64,000 bases of DNA from Portulaca oleracea (lineage: Eukaryota > Streptophyta > Magnoliopsida > Caryophyllales > Portulacaceae): NCBI GenBank assembly GCA_029582165.1, contig CM055880.1, positions 1,364,001 to 1,428,000 of the forward strand. The letters run 5' to 3'. Under the pieces are notes generated by a model. It did no database searches and was not told where the DNA came from. It saw nothing but the letters and a program-made list of their open reading frames with translations. Shown one piece after another: positions 24,698-39,817 of this stretch. Position 1 is the first letter of the stretch. Each line of letters begins with the position of its first letter. The position numbers and the translations under genes are program-made.

Positions 24698-26879
24698 CAA
24701 ATCAGAAATAAAAAACCAAATCGAAATTTAATTTGTTTTTTATTTTGATTTTGTTTTTGGCGGAATTTGATTGAATTTGGAGTTAGGGTTTGAAAAAGGG
24801 GAAAATCGATTGAAATTTCTAGAGAGAGAAAATGGAGAAACGCGGTTTTTAGAGAGAGAAAGAGAACCCGAGGTGGAAATTGAAGAGAGAGAAAGAAAGA
24901 AAGTGGGTTTCCCTCCAATTTAAGGGAAGAAAGAAGGAAGAAGAAGGGCGGTGGAGCTGCCCGCGGGCAGGACGGGCAGGGCTGCCCGAGTGATTGACTT
25001 GGAATTTGGCGCCATTGGGAGTTTTTGTGGGGCTGTGAACACTCTTGTCCTAATCTTGTTTGTATTTTTTAAAATTTTAATTAATTACTTTTCCATAGTT
25101 TAAGAGTAAAATAGTACCTAATCAACATTGTGATTAGCCCCTAAGCATGATTTAGGCTGCCTAATTATTTTGTCTTGGGCCTTTAAAATTAAAGACAGAC
25201 AATTTTTGACGTGATTATGTTTTGTTTGCATGGTAAAAAAATATCGGAAGCATTTAAATTGGTAGATATATGTAATGTTGACGGATCAATTTTGAATGAT
25301 AGTTTTGTTTCATTTAAATAAAGCGTTAATCAAATAGAATTCCAACTACTGTAAACATAAAAATTATAATAAAACATACAATAGTACTTACAATTTTTAA
25401 AAAGATAATTAGATTCTATCATACAGTCATGCGATCATCTCATCTTCTCCATGGAGGATTGAGAACGATCCTCTACAGCCCTAATGGCTTCACAGCCAAC
25501 ATGAGCCCTTAATCACGCTTTGATCGCACGATAAAAAAATTACCCATCAGATTTGGTTTCCTATCTCCTTAGTAGTCAACAACACATAGGTACAAGCCTA
25601 TGGAACATATCCTGTTCAAATAAGGTTGTATAGTACTTACAACTTATAGTGCGTTTGATAGTTTTTCGAAAAATATTTTACTAAGCTTGTGATGGAAAGA
25701 GTGAGCCTCACATTAAAATTTTCCCATCTATTAGTAAGAACCAAACATAGGAAAATTTTCCAACCAAACGTTCTCTATAATGAACTTTTACGTTAGCTCG
25801 GGCTCGGTTTGATTTGGGCTCCAGTCAATGGAACCTATGGTTGGTTATGTTCAACCCTAAACTTGGGTGGGCTAAATATCAACTTTAATGCTTGATCTTA
25901 TATAATATTTAGCTCGAGTTCATGAATACAATCTTTTTAAAATAATGACACATTGTATAGTAGAGTTTGATTTGTGCTCGGGTAGAAACCTCGATTGAGC
26001 TCAGTTACAATATATATGGCCAATGATTGAAATATGTGTAGTATTATAATTTATGTTTTGCCAAATAGATGGCAAAGGTGGATATAAAGTGGTAGGGTTT
26101 CCAATATAGAGGTTGAGGGGACCAAATATAGGTGCATTAATAAATATAAGTGGGTGATTTCAATCTTCAAAAATTTCAACCCCTTGAATAAGGGAATTGT
26201 ATATAACATGATTTTACCAAGGACTTTTGGTCAAAATTAATGATATAAGTAGAGGATAATGATTTTGAATTTGGATACTGGATAGTGATTTGAGTACTAG
26301 ACTAACTTCGGATCAAGTTGGGTCCGGTTCAGGTGAGGTTTAAATTGGTTTGGGTGAGTTCTTTCAGGTGGAGTTTTGGTTCGATTTGGGAACATTCAAG
26401 AATGGATGTTAATCGAACCACTTTTTGGGTTGTTGATCAGATCAATTCTTTTCGAATTCGAGGTCAACATTAGGACAATACAGGTGTCAGTTCGAGACTT
26501 GGTTCATTTTTTCTCGATTCAAATTACTGGTGTCATATCAATTTTGTTAGGTCTACATAAAACACCTTCGATTCTTATATCGAAAACTGTAACCACTGAA
26601 CTCCAAACTCTAAAAAAGGGGTAAAATTCCTACTATGGCTACTAACTCTCCGCAACTCTGTAAAATCTGTGTGTCACCCATTTATCCCCTATAAAACGAA
26701 AGTAAAAAAATAAAATAAAAGGGGATCCCATGAAGTAATCCATAAGGTTGCGTCAGTCAATCTAAGGCAAGGGGCCTTAAATTAATGAAAACTGAGAGGC
26801 CCCATCATAAATTCCAACCCCATGACGTCGCCAAAGAAAAAGAGAAAAAGCGAGCATGCATTTATGATGCTATACATAA

Positions 26880-27514
26880 ATTAGGAAGTGGTGGTGCACC
26901 CCATAAACATACAATTCAATAGTGGATGTATGTAATATTGGCATTGTGTGAGATCGTGCTTGGTTGGGAGTAGTCTCATGATGAGTGACCTCTTGAAAAG
27001 TTTTTCCAGACAGTGTGTGAACGAGGACGAAACACATTGGAGAGACTCGTAGTGATTTGTGGAGTCAGTCAGCAATCTTTGAAGCATTTATCGATAATGT
27101 CTGCGGCCCAGGAGGGGCCGAGGCGTTACAGATGGTATTCGAGCCGACCCGCGACCATGAGTTGCGCCAGTGGACAGGAGATCCATGGGCAGTCATCTAG
27201 CGGGGCAAAGATTTTGGAGTGGATTGTGGCACAACAAGGATGTTGTGCGCTTAAGTGAGGGTAACTGTAACACCCCGGATTTGTGGTCAAAGTATAACTC
27301 AAAGGATTTGAAATGACTACTTATATCATCAAAGTGCACCTTCTTTTATGGTAGCTCATCCATTGGGAACTCCTCAATTAAGCGTGCTTGGCTAGGAGTA
27401 GTCTTAGGATGGTTGACCTCCTAGGAAATTTTCCCAAACAGCGTGTGAGCGAGGACGAAACACGCTGGAAAGACTCGTGGTGATTTATGGGGCTAGTCTG
27501 CGATCCTTGAAGCA
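26880..27514 (+). mobile_element. Cassandra-type TRIM retrotransposon (5S-like LTRs)
   Basis: The right LTR starts with TGTAACACCCCGG (27266). It carries a stretch matching the 3' two thirds of plant 5S rRNA: GTGCACC, GAACTCC, TTAAGCGTGCTTGG, GAGTAGT, TAGGATGG and TGACCTCCTAGGAA (27334-27428). The left LTR (about 26880-27130) has a degenerate version (GTGCACC, CGTGCTTGG, GGGAGTAGT, GAGTGACCTCTTG) and ends TTACA. Just after it, TGGTATTCGAGCC (27133-27145) resembles a Met-tRNA primer site. The internal part is only about 135 bp and non-coding. This layout is that of Cassandra elements. The right LTR is cut at about 27514 by a MITE. Confidence 0.82.
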
Positions 27515-27515
27515 G

Positions 27516-27627
27516 GTAATGATTGTGATAAAGTGTGGTGATGTATAAAAAAATATTGAGTAGTATGATAAGTTGAGGTATCGCACCGCACCGCACAGCA
27601 TCGTACCGTATAAAAGAGAACCGGGCC
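27516..27627. mobile_element. Truncated Tourist-like MITE
   Basis: The right end CCGTATAAAAGAGAACCGGG plus CC is followed by TTA. The left part is missing where it meets the Cassandra LTR. The interior matches the copy at 15108-15347. Confidence 0.65.
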
Positions 27628-28430
27628 TTATTGTCCATTTAATTTGTTCAATGGATCATCCTTAAATTCAAAGTAAAATCCGTCCAAAGAATCCAAACTG
27701 TGTATATTTGGTCTTGGATCCATTCTAACGACCAACGGCTTAATACTTGACTTCTCCATATTATAACCTGAAAACTCAAACTGTCGTAATTAATGACTTA
27801 CTTTATTATTCTTCTCGATGTTGGACTTAATTAGATGGCTAACCTTCCAAAGAGAATCCAAAGCTCATGCAATAACTCCAAATTCATTTGCAGTACGGCA
27901 TGTATCACCCTTTTTAATTTGGTCAAGAATTTATGTTCCTTTCACAAATTGTCACCTTTTGGGGTCCCACCCTCTTCATAACAACAATGACTATTTTTAG
28001 TATCCATCCCGATTTTACGGGTTTGATGGAATTTAGATGTAAGTATACAGTCTTATATTGATAAATATCCTTATCTTATAGTGTTTGATGAGATTCATAT
28101 GTAAATTATTGTCTATATTGAGACCAATTTTAAGTTATCTGAAAAACTTTTGCAAAAACCTTTCAAGTTGAAAAATCCTTCGAAGGTGTAACCAATAAAT
28201 ATGTAGTCAAACATGAATTAAAGGTGATATATCTTTTATGACGGGAATTATAAGGTTTTATGTGTTTATACCTCCGTAAATACTATAACAGTACATAATA
28301 AGGTTTCTTGTGATTGTAACTCCCTGAATACTACAGAAGTGTGTTGGGAGTGTATCCTTACACCTGAATGAAGATACAATGTTTGACACTTAACTTACAA
28401 TATAAGTCTGAATTTTTCTTAAAATTATGG

Positions 28431-28632
28431 TGCGTTTGGTAATTTATTGGTCTTTTCCTGTGAAAGACTTTCCCTGTCCCCTTTAAGAAGCTATCTACTC
28501 AACTTGCAAGTGAAACAATGCACCCCACATTAAAACTTTTCCTTCTATTAGAGACAACCAGACATGTGAATTTTTGTCAATATGGAAAAATTGACTAACT
28601 TTTCTGGAAAATTTTCCCAACCAAACGCTCCC
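28431..28632. mobile_element. GTTTGGT-family MITE
   Basis: Left TGCGTTTGGTAATTTATTGG and right TTTTCCCAACCAAACGCTCC are inverted, as at 19061-19295. Confidence 0.65.
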
Positions 28633-29170
28633 GTGATTAAGTCCAACACTTATATCTGTGTCCATATGGAACATCTGTACCCTTCTTTGAGTGACATAGG
28701 TTGCCACATATATAAGATAGGCAGGGCAGATATGTAAGATCTTGTCTGTCTGATTTCTTTCATACTTTGAGTGATAAACTGCAGGCACATTCAGGACATA
28801 CATAACTTCCATGCACTAATTACCAAGACATAGGAAACCAGATGCTTTCATGTTCCCCACCACACCCTCTTCAAAAGATTAGTGTATTAGTCATTAATTA
28901 ACTAAATAATTAACAATTAATGAACATTAATTACTAACATGACACATATCCTTCTTGCCCTTCCTAGTTAATGATGCCAAAAAAATGATTTGAAGAATAA
29001 TAAATGAAGATTAGATTAACATTAATATACATCACTCTTTTAATCATGTCATGTGATGTTCACCATTTGCTCCCACATTGCCCCATGTGAAGGAAGAATC
29101 CCAGATTCACGGATGACATAATATATTGGTTGTCATCGATTCATATTTTTAATGCAATTTACATCTTTAC

Positions 29171-29760
29171 ACTAATTAAGTGTTTAGTCATTTTTAGTTG
29201 AATGCATGGAGTTTATAACAACAGATAATTTGGTACGGGCCACCACGATTAAAATTAGAGAAAACAGTATATTTAAAAGGGAAAAAGCACAATTTCAGCA
29301 GAATCTAGTAATCTACACTACACTAATTAAGTATTTAGTCATTTTTAGTTGGATGCATGGACTTTATAACAACAAATAATTTGGTACTGGCCGCCACGAT
29401 TAGGAACCTAATCGCGGGTGACTTCAGTAGAATCTACACGGAGTATTGTTTTAAGATTAGAGAAAACGAGTATATTTAAAAGGGAAAAAAGCACGGTTTC
29501 AGCGAATCTACACTACACTAATTAAGTATTTAGTCATTTTTAGTTAAATGCATGGAGTTTATAACAACATATAATTTGGTACGGGCTGCCACGATTACGA
29601 GCCTAATTGTGGGTGACTTCAGTAGAATCTACACTGAGTGTTTTTTTAAGATTAGAGAAAACAGGTTATTTAAAAGGAAAAAAACGCAATTTCAGCAGAA
29701 TCTACACTGAGTGTTGTTTTAAGATTAAATTAGAGAAAACGAGTATATTTAAAAGGAAAA
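29171..29760. repeat. Tandem repeat, about 3.5 units of 150-195 bp
   Basis: ACTAATTAAGTRTTTAGTCA starts units at 29171, 29322 and 29517 (spacings 151 and 195). Each continues with TTTTTAGTTRRATGCATGGA, a GGTAC(G/T)GGCYGCCACGATTA block and an AAGATTAGAGAAAAC block. The first unit lacks a 40-bp segment present in the others, and a partial fourth copy of the 3' part ends near 29760. Confidence 0.85.
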
Positions 29761-29794
29761 AAGTGCCAATAATGAGGTTGAACATCTTTTAGAG

Positions 29795-30535
29795 GTGCGT
29801 TGGGGTTTTTGTGACCCATTGGATCTATTACGGTCCAAAACAACAAAGGAGTGAGGCGCGACCCGCGCTAAAGGAGGCACTAGGCGCGCCCCAGATAGAG
29901 AAAGAAGAAAGGAGGAGCAGGCAGTGCCCCAAAAGGCGCCATCATGGGCGCTACGGGGAATTCTGGGTGGCGTGGAATTCCTCTCGTGGTTAATTTTGTT
30001 TAATCTATATTCTCTCTTCAAGTCAGATACTGCTCATTGTAATTTGAGTTTTAATGTAACTCCAATTTCTCCTAGCCGCCCTATAAATAGTGTACAGTCT
30101 TCTCCACTCTAACCTACGACAATCAATTAGATCAAAGAGAAAATACTGAGAGAGATACAGTTTCACCAATATTTTCCCAGTATTATCCCAAGACAGATTG
30201 TAAGCTGAGAATTTGAGAGCTTGTATTGTAATATCCTCTATTAATCGTATCACACCTTGTGATAATGATCAAGTTATACTCTTCCCTTTTTATCATAGTG
30301 GATTATTTTCTGGCTCGCCGTCCGTAGGTTTTCCTCCAAGTTTATCGATTTCCACGTATATCCAGTGTCCGTTTTACTGCTTATTTTTCTATTCCTTAAT
30401 TTTGTCGTATTTTCCGTCATCTCATTTATTTCGCTTCCGCTGTAACCTTGTACTTCTTGTACTTATTTTCCTAACAAGGTGCTTTATGTACATGAGTTTG
30501 AGATGCAGCTACATAAAACATTGTTTAGCAAGGTG
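29795..30535 (+). mobile_element. LTR-like fragment, probably a solo Copia-type LTR
   Basis: A CTATAAATAG TATA-like box (30081-30090), a downstream transcribed-like region and a TAGGTTTTCCTCCAAGTTTA segment followed by a CCACGTA-like motif resemble the U3-R-U5 organisation of many Copia LTRs. There is no adjacent protein-coding domain. Borders and target duplication could not be fixed, so this is tentative. Confidence 0.45.
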
Positions 30536-30609
30536 TACTTAGAAGCATTTATTGGAAGAAAATCAGAGATTTATTCTAATCTAGCCCGAGTTTACATCCT
30601 CGATTAGCC

Positions 30610-35753
<5,144 letters not shown>

Positions 35754-36361
35754 TATGGCTAAGATTTATTGTATTCGCCGAAGTCCCTTAAACTCAAAAG
35801 GCGAGACCAAACAATAGCTAGCAATAAGAGATCGAGCCACACGCCTGAAACCAATATAATTGAAATTAAGAGTGCAGATTTGGCCACATAGACAGACACT
35901 AGATGGACACAAACATTAGTACATGTGAATTCGCTTGACGGTCAGTCGGTCACCATAAGCTAAAACATCCTTTTTAATGAAGAGTAAACAAGTCCGTCCA
36001 TAGGGCCCCTATTTCGCGCCGGGGGGGGGGGGTTGTTAGCCAACATGGAAAGGGTAGGGCTGCTAAAAATCCGTGTTCGGGACAGTTTGGGTCCAGAAGA
36101 ATTGGACATTGGACAAAAAATTGATGTTTGATACCCAGTTTGTTCACATTTTCCCAATTGGGCAAATTCGGACAAGCCTAAATTCAGGTTTGGGTGATAG
36201 AAATAAGACAATTACTGTGTCCATTCGCAGAAAAAGTTGGTCAATTTCAAAATTCAAATAGAAAAACTGTGGGCCCATACCCAATTTTTTCCGTGCCAGA
36301 TTGAACTATGTTGTCAGCCAAGATAGTTTTTTGACAGCCCTAGGAAAGGGCTCGGTACTAA

Positions 36362-36562
36362 GGCACCGTTCTTTTGTGCGTTAACGCACCCAAACGCAAC
36401 GCAAAATCAATAAAACCTAACGCATGGCAAACGCAAGATAACGCAACTTATCAAAATCTACTATTCACCTCTACTCACCTTTTTATTATTTCCTACTGCA
36501 ACCCAACGCAACCCAAACGCAACTTATCGAAACGCAAACGCAACGCATAAAAGAACGGTGCC
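36362..36562. mobile_element. Tourist-like MITE with TAA target duplication, in GGAT 5'UTR intron
   Basis: GGCACCGTTCTTTTGTGCGT on the left and ACGCATAAAAGAACGGTGCC on the right, flanked by TAA (36359-36361) and TAA (36563-36565). The interior is rich in AACGCAA. Confidence 0.85.
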
Positions 36563-37027
36563 TAAGCTGCCTATACTCATACTTACCAGAAGCTAAACGT
36601 ATACAGGACTAAGCGGTTCACCATGGATGATTAAGGTTAATGAAATACAGACTAAGGACCAGAAATGACATGTTAACGAAACGCTATTAAAAGGGGTTGA
36701 TGTTTGATTTAGGGGGACTGTAATTTGATCTTAGGGTGTGTTTGGTAAGGATGGAAATCATTTTCCTAGAAAACAGTTTTTGTTTGCACCCAACAGGCCG
36801 AGTAAAATACAAATCCAAATCAAAACCTAATACCCCAAAGTCCTGCTGCAGGTGTAAAACAAGGTTTGGGGTTTGATTTCATCTGATTGACCCCTCCTTT
36901 CAGCACCCAGTAAGCAGTGTGAGACTCAAAACTCAACCAAAAGCATTATCAAACCAATTAACCAAACCAAACAAAAAAATTAACTTTTGCATAATCAAAT
37001 AACCAGAAACCAAACCCCATTCATTAT

Positions 37028-37319
37028 GGCCCTGTTCTTTTCTCATGGTTATGAATCGCATGCCACACATGATTCTGCTTGCCACAACCCACCACAAAAT
37101 ACCATTCTACCACAATTCACCACAACCCACCACAAAATACCATTCTACCACAATTCACCACAACCCACCACAAATTACTTTTTCACAATCACCAATACAA
37201 TATTTATATATATATAAAAAAAACCACCACAACAAACCAATAACCCGCCGTAATTACACCACAACCCGCCACAATTTCACCACAGCATACCGCAGAATGC
37301 CGCATAAAAGAACAGGGCC
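37028..37319. mobile_element. Tourist-like MITE with internal 48-bp duplication
   Basis: Left GGCCCTGTTCTTTTCTCATG and right GCCGCATAAAAGAACAGGGC ends. TAA follows on the right and TAT precedes on the left. The interior has two adjacent copies of a block starting CACAAAATACCATTCTACCA. Confidence 0.8.
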
Positions 37320-38014
37320 TAAACAAGCTTATTGTCTGATGAAAAATACAAATTGCAACGACTAATCGAACCCTTAAAATCATGATGATCTCGTTAATCA
37401 CACCAACAGCAAACAACCAGAACAAACCCCAACATCATCGTGAATAATTAAAAGCAACTAAGATTAGTATTTAATCACAATAGACCCACTGGATAATCAT
37501 GCATGCATTTCAATGTTAATCAAAGAATCAAACTCAGAGTAGTTTGAAGAACCCCATTATCTAAAACCCAAAATTTTCTCTAATTATCACATAAATTCAA
37601 CCAACAACCCACTTCAGGGATCAAAAATTTGAGTAAGATTTCTAAAATCCCAAATTAATCTCTCAGTAAACAGATTAGTATGGATTAGAATTACTAACCT
37701 GGGAATATCTGCTTGGACAGTGTAAAGACCCTTTTTCACTCATGAATCCCCAAATATAAACAAACAAAAAATTTAACACTACAAAGTTTAGAGACTAGAA
37801 GCTGTCCATTTTTCCCTCTATTTTTTTCGCAATTTTGGACAATTGGCATATAAATGGTGACGTGGCATTCAATTGTGTAATGTGTGAGGTCCACTTCTAC
37901 AGAAAATTCTGGGTTTATATTTTTTGGATTTGTTTGCATTTTTTTGTACCTTTTTGTTTTTTGGATAAGGGAAAATTTTGGACAAGGATAAGAGTTGAAT
38001 GGGGGAGTGTGGTG

Positions 38015-38580
38015 TAGCTTTAAGCTTATAGATAGTGATTGCTCGACGTTCATCTAGTCCTGCTGATATTGAGTTTGAGAGGATTTAAATGTAGACAGTC
38101 TTTTTGTCATATACAAAAGTGTATGAATAGGTTAACTTTAAACTATAAATACTGATTGCTTGATGTATATCTAGTTTTGGGCCATTTGTATGCTTTTTGT
38201 TGTGCTTATAATGGTTGGCAATGTCAATTAAGAGGAATATTATATACACAACTATAACGATTCTTAATATAATCCCGCTGACATTGAGTTTGAGAGGATT
38301 TAGATGTAGACAGTCTTTCTATTATATACAAGAGTGCATGAATAGGCTAGCTTTAAACTATAGATACTAATTGCTTGATGTTCATCTAGTTTTGGGCCAT
38401 TTGTATTTTATTATTCTGTTTATAATGGTTAGCAATGTCAATTAAGTGGAACATTGTATACAACAATAACAACAATCCTCAATATAGTCTCGCTGACACT
38501 GAATTTCGAGAGATTCAGATGTAAGCAGTCTTTTCCTCGTACACAAGAGTGTATGACAAGGTTGATTTCGACGGATCCAA
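38015..38580. repeat. 215-bp tandem repeat, about 2.6 copies
   Basis: GCTGAYAYTGARTTTGAGAG-type starts are at 38062, 38277 and 38492, 215 bases apart. Shared segments include TAGACAGTC, GAATAGGYTARCTTTAAACT and TTTTGGGCCATTTGTAT. The third copy is partial and more diverged, and a partial unit precedes the first. Confidence 0.9.
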
Positions 38581-39080
38581 AAGAGAAATTTCAAAAATAA
38601 GAGGAACATTGTATATATCTCAAAATTCTATAACCTAAATTTATGATCATACCTAATAGTAAAGTTTCTTAGAATAAGATTGTCTTTATCAAAATTCTCA
38701 TGTGTTATGTGAATGTACAATTCATAGTAAAGTATCATTGATATTGTTATTGGTCTATAACAATGTAACCATGTCAATGTTCTACTCTACCGTAGATTAT
38801 AGTGTTTTGCAAGATTTATTTGATTAATAAGGTTAAACTTCCAAATCAAATTGTGATACAAACTTAATTGTCCATATAGCCAATTAAAATAAAAATGGCA
38901 CATCATTGTAAACTATGAACACTTCATTTCAATCCTCGATTTGATTAATAATGCGTAATTATCAATATTTTTTATTACAAATATCAATTTTTTATGATGA
39001 ATTATTATACAAATTAAGATATTAATGGTCAAAATTTTTAACACAATTTTCTAATTGACAGATAAATAAAATAAAGGGAG

Positions 39081-39280
39081 TACTACTACTCCCTTCGTTT
39101 CATTTTAATTGTCCATCAACACTTTTAATTTCTCAATATACGGAAATACTATCATTAGATTCATAATAAAAAATATTATTATAAGAATATGATGTTTTAT
39201 TTTTTGATAAAATATCTTATATAAATTTTTTAATAAAAGTATATTTGGACAATTAATATAGAGTGAGACGAGTAATATAC
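39081..39280. mobile_element. Stowaway-like MITE
   Basis: Left ACTCCCTTCGTTTCATTTTA with TTGTCCATC, right GGACAATTAATATAGAGTGA with GACGAGTA, as imperfect inverted ends. Confidence 0.6.
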
Positions 39281-39384
39281 TCCCTCCGTTTCATGTGACG
39301 TCTTTGGAATGTTGCAGTCAAATTTCAAAACTACATTGAGTTGCTAGATAAAATTGTCATTATTAGATTTGTAATGAAAAATAC

Positions 39385-39690
39385 TACTCCCTCCTTTCCA
39401 TATTATCTGTCACTTTAACTAACTTTCTTTTTTCCCATAATATCTATCACCTTACAATTCCAATAACACATTAATTACTAATTGATCAAATTATACATCT
39501 TTTTCTTCAACTTTTCTCTTATATTCACCATTTTTCTTTATTGTTACCATTTTTCTTTATTATTACCATTTTTCTTTTTTATTCACCATTTTATTCAACT
39601 TTTTCTCATTTCCAAGAATGCAAATTGGAAGTTTTATTGGTTTTGTTGAATCATATCTTAAGTGACAAATAAAATGGGAAGGAGGGAGTA
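39385..39690. mobile_element. Stowaway-like MITE just upstream of PRS3
   Basis: Left TACTCCCTCCTTTCCATATT with ATCTGTCACTT, right AAGTGACAAATAAAATGGGA with AGGAGGGAGTA. The interior is TTTTTCTTTATT-rich. It ends about 130 bp before the PRS3 start codon. Confidence 0.75.
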
Positions 39691-39817
39691 TTATAAACGT
39701 ATAATATTGCAATAATTATTAATTAAAGAGTGATATTCAACGGAGTATTACATGGTTGTTTATCAAAATCTAACGAACTCTCCGTTTCCACCGTAAATTA
39801 TTCAGAAAATCCGTTAA

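Larger units (their letters stand above)
24698..30609. other. About 5.9 kb intergenic with retroelement remnants
   Basis: Contains the SMR 5' region, a Cassandra-type TRIM (about 26880-27514), a truncated Tourist MITE (27516-27627), a GTTTGGT MITE (28431-28632), a 150-195 bp tandem repeat (29171-29760) and an LTR-like fragment (about 29795-30535). A GTTTGATAG...AAACGTTCTC fragment at 25650-25780 is a further degenerate MITE. No gene is recognised. Confidence 0.6.
35754..39817. other. Divergent promoter region between GGAT and PRS3, with GGAT 5'UTR intron
   Basis: On the minus strand a good acceptor (GGTTTCAG before 35844) and a donor (CCCAG|GTTAGT at 37699) predict a 5'UTR intron of about 1.85 kb, with a first non-coding exon upstream of 37699. 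The intron holds two MITEs (36362-36562, 37028-37319) and a poly-G run near 36018. Upstream lie a 215-bp tandem repeat (38015-38580) and Stowaway-like elements (39081-39280, 39385-39690). No other gene is seen. Confidence 0.6.

Noticed and set aside
27334..27428. 5S rRNA gene
   Set aside because: Only the 3' two thirds match, with several changes, and it sits inside TG-starting LTRs with a primer-binding site, so it is a Cassandra LTR.
37045..37365. 106-codon His/Asn/Thr-rich frame
   Set aside because: It lies across a Tourist-like MITE with an internal duplication; the composition follows the CCACAA repeats.
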